From: Exobacillus caeni
Lineage (GTDB): Bacteria > Bacillota > Bacilli > Bacillales > Guptibacillaceae
Assembly: GCF_005747095.1 (NCBI RefSeq)
Contig: NZ_SWLG01000001.1
Coordinates: 1 to 64,000 of the forward strand
Length of the DNA: 64,000 nt
Reading direction: 5' to 3'
The notes under the pieces are model-generated. The model had not been told where the DNA came from and searched no databases. It saw nothing but the letters and a program-made list of their open reading frames with translations. The position numbers and the translations under genes are program-made. Below, one piece after another: positions 43,108 through 52,250 of the stretch; position 1 is the stretch's first letter, and every line of letters starts with the position of its first letter.

Positions 43108-43491
43108 ATGAACTTACCAAAAGAACTGCGTTATTCTGAAGAACATGAATGGGTGAAATCTGAAGACGGAACGGTAGTAATCGGAATTACTGACTTTGCA
43201 CAATCTGAACTTGGCGATATCGTTTTTGTTGAGCTTCCCGAGGTTGGCGACAAAGTTGAATCGGACGAGCCATTTGGAAGCGTAGAATCAGTAAAAACAG
43301 TATCTGAATTGTATGCTCCGATTTCCGGTAAAGTTGTTGCGATTAACGAAGATCTTGATGACAGTCCTGAATTCGTAAATGAATCTCCATATGAGAAAGC
43401 ATGGATGATTAAAGTGGAGCCATCTAACACTTCAGAAATTGACGATTTAATGAGCGCTGAAGAATACGAAAAAATGATAAGCGAAGAATAA
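43108..43491 (+). CDS. gcvH: Glycine cleavage system H protein
   Basis: It is a 127-aa lipoyl carrier protein. The lipoylation lysine lies in [19 protein letters not shown] near residue 63. Besides glycine cleavage, GcvH is a lipoate relay protein in Bacillus, needed for lipoylation of 2-oxoacid dehydrogenases. Ribosome binding site GGAGG before ATG 43108. Order yusI-gcvH-yusG is as in B. subtilis. Confidence 0.95.
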   Translation: MNLPKELRYSEEHEWVKSEDGTVVIGITDFAQSELGDIVFVELPEVGDKVESDEPFGSVESVKTVSELYAPISGKVVAINEDLDDSPEFVNESPYEKAWMIKVEPSNTSEIDDLMSAEEYEKMISEE

Positions 43492-43635
43492 GGAATAGCA
43501 CATAGCTACCTGGTGGATTCATTGTTGGCCGTTCTATAAAGAACAGCTCGTTTTTGCGCATCAGCCCTGAAGCACTTTGTAATCCTGTAATAACACTTTT
43601 TACGTGGAGACAATATAAAGAAGGGGATGAGTTGT

Positions 43636-43887
43636 ATGGAAATGGATCAAGATAGGCCGCTTGAAAAAATCGATGTCACGAACAGTGTTCATGGCAAGTT
43701 TGACCAGGGATGCATGGCACTCTATTTAAACGAGGATAAAATTGGGCGTATTGTTTTTACCAACCAGGGAAACCAGTATGAATTTGCCGAAGGATTTGAG
43801 TTTGATCAAGACAAGATCTATCAATACCAGCGGCAAATGGAAACAAACGGGAAATATGTAGAAGACTGTGACCTTGGATGGTGTTAA
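43636..43887 (+). CDS. yusG: YusG-like protein (DUF2553)
   Basis: It is an 83-aa protein that begins MEMDQDRPLEKIDVTN and contains CMALYLNEDKIGRIVF and ends CDLGWC. It matches the DUF2553/YusG family of Bacillus, of unknown role. ATG 43636 follows AAGGGG by 9 nt; ATG 43627 has no spacing. Terminator follows. Confidence 0.78.
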   Translation: MEMDQDRPLEKIDVTNSVHGKFDQGCMALYLNEDKIGRIVFTNQGNQYEFAEGFEFDQDKIYQYQRQMETNGKYVEDCDLGWC

Positions 43888-43900
43888 CGCCAGAAGAAAG

Positions 43901-43927
43901 GCCGGCATTTATTGCCGGTTTTTTATT
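43901..43927 (+). terminator. Terminator of yusG
   Basis: CCGGCA / TGCCGG hairpin followed by TTTTTTATTTT. Confidence 0.85.
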
Positions 43928-44065
43928 TTGGTCCGAGAGGTTTATCGGAGGTTCAGAGAATTTTAATCCTATTTCATAGCACTTATTCTATTTTCGCAGC
44001 AACTTATGCTGGCTTCAGAAAAATTTATTCTTGCTTCAACAGATTTTATTCTTTTTCCATGACTT
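43919..44065. repeat. Tandem array of the degenerate 21-nt repeat, array 2 (about 6-7 units)
   Basis: The units share TTATTCT-n3-TTCA-n6 with array 1 at 21085-21294, and are 21 nt long. The last four units (CTTATTCTATTTTCGCAGCAA and the next) match best. The forward frame (43912-44121) again gives YSxFxK-type heptapeptides. It lies between yusG and the peroxiredoxin gene. Confidence 0.8.
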
Positions 44066-44103
44066 GGCCGCATCCAGACCCTGATTCTGTAAAAAACAAT
44101 AAA

Positions 44104-44141
44104 AAAAGCTCTCCTCACTAACAAAGCGATGGGAGAGCGAA
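44104..44141 (-). terminator. Terminator of the peroxiredoxin gene
   Basis: On the minus strand GCTCTCC / GGAGAGC with a 16-nt loop is followed by seven T residues. Confidence 0.8.
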
Positions 44142-44149
44142 TATGCATA

Positions 44150-44668
44150 TCAATTTCTGACAGAAACTTTATTTTTCCTAATGTATTTGATTGTCTTCCG
44201 CAAGCCGTCGATATCAGGTCTTCCGAACGGGCTTGTCTGAATAAATTCCGCCATCACCGTTCCTGCTTCATCTAGAATGAAAACAGCAGGTTCTCCATGT
44301 GAACCATGGTCGTCGTACAAGGCTTTTTCTTCTCTTTGGTAAAAGACTCCAAAGGAATCGATTGCGACAAGGTCAGGATCACTTAAAACAGGAAACTCTA
44401 AATTGTGTTCTTGTTTCATCCCTCTCAAATGGTCTATACCATCAGAGGAAATAGTTAAGACATGAGTATCAAGTTCTTCAAATGTACCCAGGTTTTCCTG
44501 GAGCTCTTTTAACTGTGCATTACAGACAGGACACCAAGAACCACGGAAAAAAACAATTAGATGCCAGCGGTTTTCGCTCTCAATATGTTCATGGAACTGA
44601 AACAAATTGCCCCCGGTATCAACAAGAGAGAAATCCGGAGCCTTATCACCTGGAACCAATTTTGGCAT
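44150..44668 (-). CDS. AhpC/TSA-type peroxiredoxin-like protein
   Basis: It is a 172-aa thioredoxin-fold protein. The active site is FFRGSWCPVCNAQLKEL near residue 40, a CxxC rather than the single peroxidatic cysteine of classical peroxiredoxins, and the resolving region is unclear. It likely reduces peroxides or disulfides. ATG 44668 follows AGGAGGGAT. It interrupts the B. subtilis gene order between yusG and yusF. Confidence 0.85.
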   Translation of the reverse strand: MPKLVPGDKAPDFSLVDTGGNLFQFHEHIESENRWHLIVFFRGSWCPVCNAQLKELQENLGTFEELDTHVLTISSDGIDHLRGMKQEHNLEFPVLSDPDLVAIDSFGVFYQREEKALYDDHGSHGEPAVFILDEAGTVMAEFIQTSPFGRPDIDGLRKTIKYIRKNKVSVRN

Positions 44669-44839
44669 GATCATCCCTCCTTGCATTAATTACTACTTTA
44701 ATTCCTCACTCTAAGGAATAGTAAACATTGACCAGTTGGTTTTATTCACTGTAAAAAGGGAATGGACAAGAAAGTACCCTATGTAAGATGAAAGCTTTTA
44801 TAAAAATAGGGAAAAAAACCTGAAACGGAGGGAAGGAAT

Positions 44840-45385
44840 ATGCCGTTATCTCAGGAAGAACTAAAGCACTATAAAAAGAAACTTCTTGATTTGAAAAAGG
44901 ATATTCTTGAACGAAATTCGAATGAACAAAAACAAGAGGATTCCCTTAGTGAAGATAATGAATTAAACAGTGTTGATAACCATTTTGCAGATCTTGCGAC
45001 ACAGCTTTACCTGAGGGAGAGAGAAATGACGATCGACGATGTCGAGCAAAATAGACTCGACAATATCAATGCAGCACTTGATCGAATCCGGGAAGGAAAC
45101 TATGGTATTTGTATTGATACTGGCAAAGAAATTTCCAAAGAAAGACTCGATGCAATGCCATATGCCAGTCGGACTATCCAAGCTCAAAGAGAGTTTGACC
45201 AAAAAAGAAATGCGAGGATTGAAAGCCAAACCGATGAAAAATCCTATGCGACACCACTCGGTGAACTGAGAGAAGACTCTAGGATCAGGACTGCAGATAA
45301 TATCCAGAGCCAGCACGGGAACTCTTCAGTGGAAAATTACGATCATGCGGGTTATCCGTCCGATGAAAAAGGAGATGGAGATTAA
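44840..45385 (+). CDS. TraR/DksA-family sporulation-type protein, degenerate zinc finger (YteA-like)
   Basis: It is a 181-aa protein with an N-terminal helical hairpin (residues 5-85) and a TraR/DksA finger remnant at about 88-115 (YGICIDTGKEISKERLDAMPYA). Only C91 of the four zinc cysteines remains; T94, R111 and nearby residues replace the others, so it probably does not bind zinc. YteA-like relatives are made during sporulation or general stress. Ribosome binding site GGAGGGAAG. A terminator follows. Confidence 0.78.
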   Translation: MPLSQEELKHYKKKLLDLKKDILERNSNEQKQEDSLSEDNELNSVDNHFADLATQLYLREREMTIDDVEQNRLDNINAALDRIREGNYGICIDTGKEISKERLDAMPYASRTIQAQREFDQKRNARIESQTDEKSYATPLGELREDSRIRTADNIQSQHGNSSVENYDHAGYPSDEKGDGD

Positions 45386-45416
45386 AAAAGGGAATGCAAA
45401 TAGCATTTCCTTTTTG
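45385..45416 (+). terminator. Terminator after the YteA-like gene
   Basis: AAAGGGAATGC / GCATTTCCTTT with a short loop followed by T residues. Confidence 0.85.
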
Positions 45417-45675
45417 TCTTAAGAGGAGTACTACAAAGCTTTGCGCTACCCAAAAAAGGATTTAAGAACGCGTGAAGGCCAGAGAATAAATCTTTCTTTA
45501 CATAATAGGAAAACTTTCAAATAATTGTGTGTTTTTTCCTGGTTTTATAAATTCTTTTTTGATATGGTAAAGAAAAGTTCCCATACTAAGCATAAAACCA
45601 TATCATTAAAGTAAGACAAATAGCAAAATTGGAGTAACGGCAACAATTATCTTGGTCGAAATGGAGAGTTGAGAC

Positions 45676-46008
45676 ATGAGCGATAAAGTAATTATCGTTG
45701 AAGGGAAAACGGACAGAGACCAGCTCTTACGAATCTTAGATGAACCAGTCGATATTATTTGTACGTATGGAACCATAAGTTTTGACCGTTTAGAGGAACT
45801 GAGCGAAGAGCTTTTTGATAAAGATGTATTTGTGCTTGTTGATGCGGATGATGCAGGAGAAAAGCTTCGAAAACAACTTAAGCAGGAAATCCCGCATGCA
45901 GAACATTTATATATTACAGTGATACACAAACAAGTAGCTGAAACTCCCCTTAATTACCTTGAAAGAATTTTACGCGCGGCCAGGTTTAGAGTCGCTCCGA
46001 CTCATTAA
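45676..46008 (+). CDS. yusF: Toprim domain protein YusF
   Basis: It is a 110-aa protein with a complete Toprim core: the glutamate in VIIVEGKTDRDQL and the D-x-D in VLVDADDAGEK. Such small Toprim proteins may act on nucleic acids, but the function of YusF is unknown. The ribosome binding site is weak (GGAGAGTTG). It is followed by yusE, as in B. subtilis. Confidence 0.85.
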   Translation: MSDKVIIVEGKTDRDQLLRILDEPVDIICTYGTISFDRLEELSEELFDKDVFVLVDADDAGEKLRKQLKQEIPHAEHLYITVIHKQVAETPLNYLERILRAARFRVAPTH

Positions 46009-46080
46009 TATAATAGGAGTGGAATTTCCTGTATTTGGAGTCGAACAAGGGGACAGCAGAATTACTGAATAGGTGAAGCT

Positions 46081-46398
46081 ATGATTGAAGTAAATGAATC
46101 AGAATTAGAAAACATAATGAAAACAAAAGACGGACCCGTTCTTATATTTTTTCATACGCCTTTTTGCCAGACGTGTAAAATTGCAAGGCGAATGACGGAG
46201 ATTGCGCTGGAAAGCTTGAACTTTCGTAGCGATGCATTTTTTGCAGCGAACCTTAATATTATGCCTGCTAAAGCCGAATCATTTGAGATCCAGAGTGTTC
46301 CTTGCCTGGTCCTTTTGAAAGATAAGACCATACAGGAGAAGGTTTTTGCCTTTCGATCTGTGGATTATTTGTACAGGTTGTTAGCCCCTTATAAATGA
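46081..46398 (+). CDS. yusE: Thioredoxin-like protein YusE
   Basis: It is a 105-aa thioredoxin-fold protein with the active site FCQTCK near residue 30 and the cis-proline segment SVPCLVLL, in which the residue before proline is valine and the following one is an extra cysteine. It is shorter than classical thioredoxin. No good ribosome binding site is seen apart from AGGTGAAGC. It probably shares the yusF transcript; a perfect terminator follows. Confidence 0.85.
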   Translation: MIEVNESELENIMKTKDGPVLIFFHTPFCQTCKIARRMTEIALESLNFRSDAFFAANLNIMPAKAESFEIQSVPCLVLLKDKTIQEKVFAFRSVDYLYRLLAPYK

Positions 46399-46422
46399 AT
46401 TTAAACAGCCGAATAAGCATAC

Positions 46423-46455
46423 AAAAAAGCCTCTTTTTGAAAAGAGGCTTTTTTC
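46423..46455 (+). terminator. Terminator of yusFE
   Basis: AAAAAAGCCTCTTTT / AAAAGAGGCTTTTTT is a perfect 15-bp stem with a 2-nt loop, and is followed by T residues. Confidence 0.92.
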
Positions 46456-46918
46456 CTACGGTATAAATTAAGCCAAACGACTTATTTTTTATGTATAAAT
46501 ATCCAATAATACCACATTAATGAAAAGAAGGAAATCAAGAGAATCAAAGTTTTTTAACCTATTTTGATATTTCGTGTAATAAAAGAAAAATTTGGGGAGA
46601 AGTGACTGTAGCCCTTGATATTAGGATTTATGGACTATTTGAAAATAGTGCGAATTTAGTGATTATATAGTTACGTCATAAATAGTAAAGAAAAAGTAAT
46701 ATTGTCATAAAAATGTATTCTTTTTGGGGTGGAATGAATGGTATAAATGTATGCAGGAGCAAGTTTTTGAAAGATATTGTCGAAAATAAATTCAATTGAA
46801 ACAGAAAAAAACAAAAAAGCGATAAATAACGATAAATAGAATGAAGAGCATCAAGAAACGACATCATCACCGACTGGTGTTCAAAAAAAATGAGCGCATG
46901 ATGAGAGGTGTTAAGAAT
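46456..46918. other. AT-rich region upstream of sigI
   Basis: No gene is supported. A direct repeat CGATAAATAACGATAAATA lies at 46816-46834, just before sigI. A heat-inducible or SigI-type promoter is expected here, but I could not identify one with confidence. Confidence 0.35.
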
Positions 46919-47677
46919 ATGGCAACTATGCAGGTAAATACTCGTTTTATCAGTAAACTTAAGAGGGAGAAAGAAACGAATACCATTGAAGAAAAAATCA
47001 ACAAAATCCAAAATGGGGATACTTTTTTAAGAAATCAGTTATTGGAAGATTACCAGCCGTTTGTAAAGAAGATTACCTCCAAAGTCTGCAATCGTTATAT
47101 CAATCAAAATATGGATGAATTCAGCATTGGACTTTATGCTTTTAATGAAGCGATCGATCAATATAAGGAAGGCCAGGGAAGCAGGTTCTTAACGTTTGCT
47201 GATATGGTTATCAGGCGACGTGTGATCGATTATATAAGAAAAGAAGCAAGGCAAAACAAACATGTTTTTCTTGAGCCTGAAGAATTGGATGAGGAAGGAC
47301 GAGTGGAAGACAGTTACGCGGAACAAAGAGCTTCTATCGACCATTACGAGATGGACCGCCAGCGTGAAATAAGAGTATATGAAATCGAAGAATATCGTGA
47401 ATTGATCTCCAAATATGGCATTACGTTTAAAGTCCTTAGCAAACAATGCCCCAAACATATTGATGCACGGGAAAATGCAAAAAGTATTGCAAAGATGATT
47501 GCAGAAGACGAATACCTGTCCGGGTTTTTATTGGAAAAAAAGCAATTGCCGATAAAAGATTTGTTGACAAAGGTTTCCTGCAGTCGTAAAACAATAGAGA
47601 GGAATCGAAAGTATATAATAGCAGTTGCACTTATTTATCTGGGTGGATTCAATTCACTCAAACCGTACATCCAATAA
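46919..47677 (+). CDS. sigI: RNA polymerase sigma factor SigI
   Basis: It is a 252-aa alternative sigma factor, heat- and cell-wall-linked in B. subtilis. The sigma-2 region is NRYINQNMDEFSIGLYAFNEAID, followed by RFLTFADMVIRRRVIDYIR, and the C-terminal domain holds a helix-turn-helix (VSCSRKTIERNRKYI). ATG 46919 follows AGAGGTG; a longer frame starts at 46841 but lacks a ribosome binding site. It is followed by its anti-sigma factor rsgI. Confidence 0.93.
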   Translation: MATMQVNTRFISKLKREKETNTIEEKINKIQNGDTFLRNQLLEDYQPFVKKITSKVCNRYINQNMDEFSIGLYAFNEAIDQYKEGQGSRFLTFADMVIRRRVIDYIRKEARQNKHVFLEPEELDEEGRVEDSYAEQRASIDHYEMDRQREIRVYEIEEYRELISKYGITFKVLSKQCPKHIDARENAKSIAKMIAEDEYLSGFLLEKKQLPIKDLLTKVSCSRKTIERNRKYIIAVALIYLGGFNSLKPYIQ

Positions 47678-47698
47678 CATTGTAAAGGGGGTTAAGGG

Positions 47699-48835
47699 AT
47701 GAAGCGTGGGGTTGTAATGGAGGTTAACCGCCGCAAGGCAATCATTTTAACACCGGAAGGCTCTTTTCGTGAAATAAAGATGAAGCGGAAGGAACAGCTT
47801 GCGGTGGGGGATGAATTAGAGCATTCTTATATCGCAGAATCGCCGAAACCACGGCGCCGCTCCTTTATGCCAACAGTTGCAGGGCTCGCTGCTGCACTGC
47901 TGTTTTTCGTAGTAGTATCTGGACTTTTACCATTCTCAAGCAATGAAGCAGTCGCAGCGTACGTTAATTTTGATATTAATCCCAGCATCGAAGTTGGCGT
48001 GAATTCTGAACTCGAAGTCGTACAGTTACATACGTGGAACACCGATGCCGAAAGATTGAAGCTCGATCTGGAGGCTGTTAAAGAAATGCCGTTAAGTAAC
48101 TTTACAAAAGTTTTTATTCAAAGATTGGATGAAAACGGCTACTTAAGCGACGGGAGAAATTTATTAATCGTAACAACAGCAGAAGATGTAGATAAGTATA
48201 AAGATATCCAGGACGAGTTGCAGAAGTCAGTTGCATCTAAAGAAGCTGTTGAACAGTTGAAAACCCGAGGAGTAGCTACAACAATCGTGGATTCGGATGC
48301 TAAAATAAGGGAAAAAGCGATTAAAAAAGGAATCTCACCAGGAAAGTATACGGTTTATTTGGATGCCGTTGACAAAGGATATGCGTTTACTGAAGACGCT
48401 CCAAAAGAAATGAGTTACGGTGAAATGAAGAGCTCTATGGTAGATCAGGATAAACAAAAGGCAGTAGCGGAAGAAGAAACAGAAAAAGAGAAAAAAGCTG
48501 ACGTGCCTGAGAAAGAAAATACGCTTGTTGAGGAACAAGTGAAGCCTGCTGCTGCTTCAGAAGAGTTAGAAGATAACCTTAAGCATTTGAATAACCATAC
48601 GAATAATGGAAAAGCTGCACCGTTTATAGAGAACAAATCTAAAGAAAACAAGCCGGCTGCTAATGAAAAAAAAGATCCACCGGGTCAACTGAAGCAAAAA
48701 GAGAACAACAAAGATAAAAAAAAAGATAAACTAAAACACAAAGAACATGGTAAACAAAAAGGCAAAGACAAAGGCAACAAAGGGCAAAATAAAGAAAAAC
48801 ATCAAGGCAACGGAAAAGGAAATAAGAAAGACTAA
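47699..48835 (+). CDS. rsgI: Anti-sigma-I factor RsgI
   Basis: It is a 378-aa transmembrane anti-sigma factor. Residues 1-50 form the cytoplasmic anti-sigma domain (MKRGVVMEVNRRKAIIL), residues about 57-78 the membrane span, and residues 84-230 the extracellular domain with the conserved AYVNFDINPSIE. In this family autoproteolysis between Asn and Pro in that motif (here N94-P95) prepares signalled release of SigI. The last 130 residues are a repetitive lysine/glutamate/asparagine-rich tail, suggestive of cell-wall contact. Ribosome binding site AAAGGGGG. Confidence 0.93.
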   Translation: MKRGVVMEVNRRKAIILTPEGSFREIKMKRKEQLAVGDELEHSYIAESPKPRRRSFMPTVAGLAAALLFFVVVSGLLPFSSNEAVAAYVNFDINPSIEVGVNSELEVVQLHTWNTDAERLKLDLEAVKEMPLSNFTKVFIQRLDENGYLSDGRNLLIVTTAEDVDKYKDIQDELQKSVASKEAVEQLKTRGVATTIVDSDAKIREKAIKKGISPGKYTVYLDAVDKGYAFTEDAPKEMSYGEMKSSMVDQDKQKAVAEEETEKEKKADVPEKENTLVEEQVKPAAASEELEDNLKHLNNHTNNGKAAPFIENKSKENKPAANEKKDPPGQLKQKENNKDKKKDKLKHKEHGKQKGKDKGNKGQNKEKHQGNGKGNKKD

Positions 48836-48866
48836 GGGGTCTGACCCCTATAAATCTGTGGATAAC
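48836..48866. repeat. GGGGTCTGACCCC palindromic repeat, copy 2
   Basis: GGGGTCTGACCCC (48836-48848) followed by TGTGGATAAC (48857-48866), the same order as at 25150-25180. It begins directly after the rsgI stop codon. Confidence 0.75.
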
Positions 48867-48897
48867 TTTCCGCAGCATTTTGGTGTGTAAAATGTGG

Positions 48898-48926
48898 AAA
48901 CCCTGCCGGGAAACGGCAGGGTTTTT
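48898..48926. terminator. Bidirectional terminator rsgI / thioredoxin-like
   Basis: AAACCCTGCCG / CGGCAGGGTTT is a perfect 11-bp stem, loop GGAAA, with T residues after it. Confidence 0.9.
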
Positions 48927-48948
48927 GTGGTTTGTTATTTTCAGCAGT

Positions 48949-49365
48949 TTACAAAAGGTTGCTTAGCTCTTTCATGATGTCTATAAAAGTAGCTTTATCC
49001 TCAAACTTTGCAGCGATTTCATGTTTCTTGTTAAGGATCACTGTCGTAGGAACCGTTCGGCAATCATAGGCATCATATGTTTGCCTTCCTTTATCAAGCA
49101 GGATAGGAAAAGGCAACTGATGTTTCTCGATAAATTCAGGACCGGCATTTTCATCCTTTTCTCTGCCAGTTACATTGATACTAAGAAAAGCGAGGTCTTC
49201 CGAGTCCATGGAACGGTAGAACTGTTCTTTTAGGGGTAAGTCCTGCATGCAATCAGGACACCAGGAAACCCAGAAGGTGATCATGACCACCCTGCCTTTA
49301 TAGTCTTCAAGAGAAACCATTTTTTTCGATCGGTAATCCTCCAATGTGAAATCAGGAGCTTTCAT
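48949..49365 (-). CDS. TlpA/ResA-like thioredoxin-fold protein, cytoplasmic
   Basis: It is a 138-aa thioredoxin-fold protein of the TlpA/ResA type. The active site is FWVSWCPDCMQDLP (CxxC near residue 37) and the cis-proline region is CRTVPTTVIL. It lacks the N-terminal signal peptide or anchor found in ResA and StoA, so it is probably cytoplasmic. Ribosome binding site AAAGGAGAG. It stands alone and convergent to rsgI. Confidence 0.88.
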   Translation of the reverse strand: MKAPDFTLEDYRSKKMVSLEDYKGRVVMITFWVSWCPDCMQDLPLKEQFYRSMDSEDLAFLSINVTGREKDENAGPEFIEKHQLPFPILLDKGRQTYDAYDCRTVPTTVILNKKHEIAAKFEDKATFIDIMKELSNLL

Positions 49366-49463
49366 AGAATCTCTCCTTTAAAAAATCTTCTTAGACACTT
49401 CCCCATTAGTGTAGCACTTTTTAGCATCTACAAAAAACTTGCAGCATAATATTGTTTTAACCG

Positions 49464-49493
49464 TTGACAGATAATTCTTTATCGTGCTAAACT
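49464..49493 (+). promoter_or_regulatory. Promoter of the metX-metY transcript
   Basis: TTGACA (49464-49469) and TAAACT (49488-49493) are 18 bp apart, 42 nt before the SAM riboswitch. Confidence 0.65.
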
Positions 49494-49535
49494 GCTTATT
49501 AAACAATCGAAAATTTAAATAAGTGTGAATACTTA

Positions 49536-49651
49536 CTCTTATCCAGAGAGGCGGAGGGACTGGCCCGATGAAGCCCGGCAACCGTCAAACATTCGTGTTT
49601 GAAATGGTGCCAAATCCTGCAAAGCATTGATAGCTTTGAAAGATGAGAGAG
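49536..49651 (+). ncRNA. SAM-I riboswitch (S-box) 1
   Basis: CTCTTATCCAGAGAGGCGGAGGGACTGGCCC, followed by GATGAAGCCCGGCAACC and GGTGCCAAATCCTGC, and the closing GATGAGAG near 49642, reproduce the S-box pattern. It precedes a terminator and metX. Confidence 0.95.
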
Positions 49652-49668
49652 ACAAAAACGCATTCTTT

Positions 49669-49700
49669 TTGCCTCTCTGTTTTTCAGAGGGGCTTTTTGG
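49669..49700 (+). terminator. S-box 1 terminator
   Basis: GCCTCTCTG / CAGAGGGGC with a 5-nt loop and T residues. It should form when SAM is bound. Confidence 0.88.
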
Positions 49701-49761
49701 TTTTTAAAAGGCCTTAAGCAAAATAAGAGAAAAACTTTTCTGGAAAGGGGGAGTGCCTTTC

Positions 49762-50859
49762 ATGAATATAAAGGAAAAATCTGAAGTGGAGCATGGAAAG
49801 GTATTAATCGGAGATCTGCTGCTTGAGTCAGGCAAAAGTTTATCGAATGTCGAACTGGCTTATGAAAGAACCGGTGTTGAAAATGCACCTGCTATCCTTG
49901 TCTGCCATGCTTTGACGGGAAATCAAGTAACAGTTGGAGATAAGCAAGAGAACGGTTGGTGGTCAGAGTTTATTGGTCCTGGCAAATATGTAGACACAAA
50001 CAATTATAAGGTCATTACTTTCAATGTGCTGGGTGGCTGCAACGGATCAACTGGCCCGCTCTCGGTCAACCCTGAAACCGGAAAGCCGTACCAGGCTGCA
50101 TTCCCGTTTCTTACGGTCCGGGATATGGTGAAGGCGCAATACCTGGCATTGAGAGAGCTTGGAATCGAACACTTGGCCGGTGTGATAGGCGGATCGCTTG
50201 GGGGAATGCAGGTTCTCGAATGGGGAGTGCTTTATCCCGATTTTATGGATGTTCTTTTTCCGCTGGCGTCTACGCCTGCTTTTAGTGACTATGCGATCGC
50301 ATACAATGCAATCGCCAGACAGGCGATCATCAGTGATCCCAAATGGAACAACGGTAATTACTCGGCTGATTTCCAACCAGAGGCGGGCTTGAGCATCGCA
50401 AGGATGATCGGAATGATTTCTTATCGTTCGGATGACCTGTTCAACCAACGGTTTTCAAGAAAACAACAATCACCGGTAGGTCTTGCCCATAACGAAACTG
50501 CATTTGAAATCGAATCTTACTTACATTATCAGGGGAAAAAGCTTACAAAGCGATTTGATGCCAACAGTTATTTATATCTTTTAAAAGCAATGGATAGCCA
50601 TGACATAGGAAGAGACAGGGGTGGCTGGGAAGCGGCGCTATATGCTATCAGAGCTCCGATCGTGGCGATTGGCTACAAAGGAGATTTGCTTTACCCGCCA
50701 CATCAGCTTCGTAAGATGATCGATGAGTATCGCCGGATTGGAAAAGAAGGTGATTTTTATGAAGTGGATACCCGTTTTGGCCATGATGGATTTTTGGTGG
50801 AATTTGAGAAGTGGGGATTTATTGTCCGAAACAAGCTGAAGCAAGTTTCGCCATTATAA
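49762..50859 (+). CDS. metX: Homoserine O-acetyltransferase
   Basis: It is a 365-aa alpha/beta-hydrolase-fold transferase that makes O-acetylhomoserine from homoserine and acetyl-CoA. The nucleophile serine is in [12 protein letters not shown] near residue 148, the aspartate in [12 protein letters not shown] and the histidine in RFGHDGFL; the [12 protein letters not shown] region is conserved. ATG 49762 is 8 nt after GGGGGAG; GTG 49753 is less likely. It is controlled by S-box 1 and feeds the metY products that follow. Confidence 0.93.
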   Translation: MNIKEKSEVEHGKVLIGDLLLESGKSLSNVELAYERTGVENAPAILVCHALTGNQVTVGDKQENGWWSEFIGPGKYVDTNNYKVITFNVLGGCNGSTGPLSVNPETGKPYQAAFPFLTVRDMVKAQYLALRELGIEHLAGVIGGSLGGMQVLEWGVLYPDFMDVLFPLASTPAFSDYAIAYNAIARQAIISDPKWNNGNYSADFQPEAGLSIARMIGMISYRSDDLFNQRFSRKQQSPVGLAHNETAFEIESYLHYQGKKLTKRFDANSYLYLLKAMDSHDIGRDRGGWEAALYAIRAPIVAIGYKGDLLYPPHQLRKMIDEYRRIGKEGDFYEVDTRFGHDGFLVEFEKWGFIVRNKLKQVSPL

Positions 50860-50881
50860 GTTTAATAAGGAGTGGAGAAAA

Positions 50882-52195
50882 ATGAGTGAAAAGAAAAGAT
50901 ACCGTTTGGAAACAGTAGGCGTTCACGGAGGGCTGGAAGCAGACCCTTCAACAGGTGCAAGGGCAGTTCCGATCTATCAATCGAATGCCTATCGCTTTGA
51001 AACTACCGATCATGCAGCAGATTTATTTGCTCTTAAAGAACAGGGTTATATCTACTCAAGAATCGGCAATCCGACTGTAAATGTGTTTGAGGAAAGAATC
51101 GCCCAGCTAGAAGGCGGCGTTGGCGCGCTTGGTGTTGCGAGCGGCATGGCTGCGATTACAACTTCCATTCTAAATCTGGCAAACAGCGGTGATGAAATCG
51201 TTGCAGCCTCCACGCTTTACGGAGGAACGTACAATCTCTTTTCAACAACATTGCCTAAATACGGAATCAAGACAAACTTTGTGGATCCAAAAGATCCTGA
51301 AAATTTCCGGAAAGCGATCACTCCTCAGACAAAAGCTGTCTTTGCGGAAACGATCGGTAACCCAGGACTGCATGTATTAGATATAGAAAAAGTGGCAGGC
51401 ATTGCCCATGAAGCAGGTATACCTCTAATCGTAGATAACACGTTTGCTACACCGTATCTTTGCCGGCCGATCGATTTTGGGGCCGATATCGTCGTCCATT
51501 CTGCTACCAAGTGGCTTGGAGGAAACGGAACTACACTTGGCGGCGTTATCGTTGATGGCGGGCAATTCGACTGGAATTCCCCTAAGTTTCCAGGTTTTAC
51601 AGAACCGGATGAAAGCTATAATGGGCTGGTGTATGCCGAAGCACTTCCAGAAGCAGCTTTTATTGTAAAAGCGCGTGTGCAGCTCCTTCGGGATACAGGA
51701 CCAGCGTTAAGCCCGTTCAATGCTTTCCAAATTGCCCTTGGGCTTGAGACGCTTCATGTACGCATGAAAGAACATGTGGCTAACACGAAAAAGGTTGTCG
51801 ATTATCTAGAGAAACATCCTGGTGTTGATTGGGTGTTGTATCCTGGCCAAGAGAGCCACCCTTCCTATTCGCTTGCCGAGCGCTATTTGCCAAAAGGAGC
51901 CGGTTCTGTTGTTGTGTTCGGCATTAAAGGCGGTAGAGAGGCAGGGGCAAAAGTGATCAATAAAGTTGAACTGTGGTCCCATGTAGCGAATGTAGGAGAT
52001 GCCAAGAGCCTGATTATCCATCCGGCAAGCACCACTCATCAGCAGCTAAACCCAGAAGATCTCGTTTCTTCGGGAGTTACAGAAGACTTGATCCGTTTAT
52101 CTGTAGGGATTGAGAACGTAGAGGACCTGATCGAGGACCTGGAACAGGCGATCGAGATTGCCAACGGAACATCGTTGCAAACAGAAACAGTGTAA
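50882..52195 (+). CDS. metY: O-acetylhomoserine aminocarboxypropyltransferase (sulfhydrylase)
   Basis: It is a 437-aa PLP enzyme of the Cys/Met metabolism family that combines O-acetylhomoserine with sulfide to form homocysteine. The PLP lysine is K210 in [19 protein letters not shown] and the [11 protein letters not shown] segment are typical. It is 23 nt after metX in the same S-box-controlled transcript. It is about 65% alike at motif level to the N-terminal part of the fusion at 52539. Confidence 0.93.
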   Translation: MSEKKRYRLETVGVHGGLEADPSTGARAVPIYQSNAYRFETTDHAADLFALKEQGYIYSRIGNPTVNVFEERIAQLEGGVGALGVASGMAAITTSILNLANSGDEIVAASTLYGGTYNLFSTTLPKYGIKTNFVDPKDPENFRKAITPQTKAVFAETIGNPGLHVLDIEKVAGIAHEAGIPLIVDNTFATPYLCRPIDFGADIVVHSATKWLGGNGTTLGGVIVDGGQFDWNSPKFPGFTEPDESYNGLVYAEALPEAAFIVKARVQLLRDTGPALSPFNAFQIALGLETLHVRMKEHVANTKKVVDYLEKHPGVDWVLYPGQESHPSYSLAERYLPKGAGSVVVFGIKGGREAGAKVINKVELWSHVANVGDAKSLIIHPASTTHQQLNPEDLVSSGVTEDLIRLSVGIENVEDLIEDLEQAIEIANGTSLQTETV

Positions 52196-52250
52196 TTTAG
52201 TGCAAGCTTCCTCGAGTCACTAATTAATTTTTATGAATTTTAAAAATATA

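Noticed and set aside
43912-44121. 69-codon frame in the second 21-nt array
   Set aside because: Same reason as array 1; it also runs through the yusG terminator.
46456-46918. SigI-type promoter
   Set aside because: I could not align any segment to the published SigI promoter motifs with confidence.
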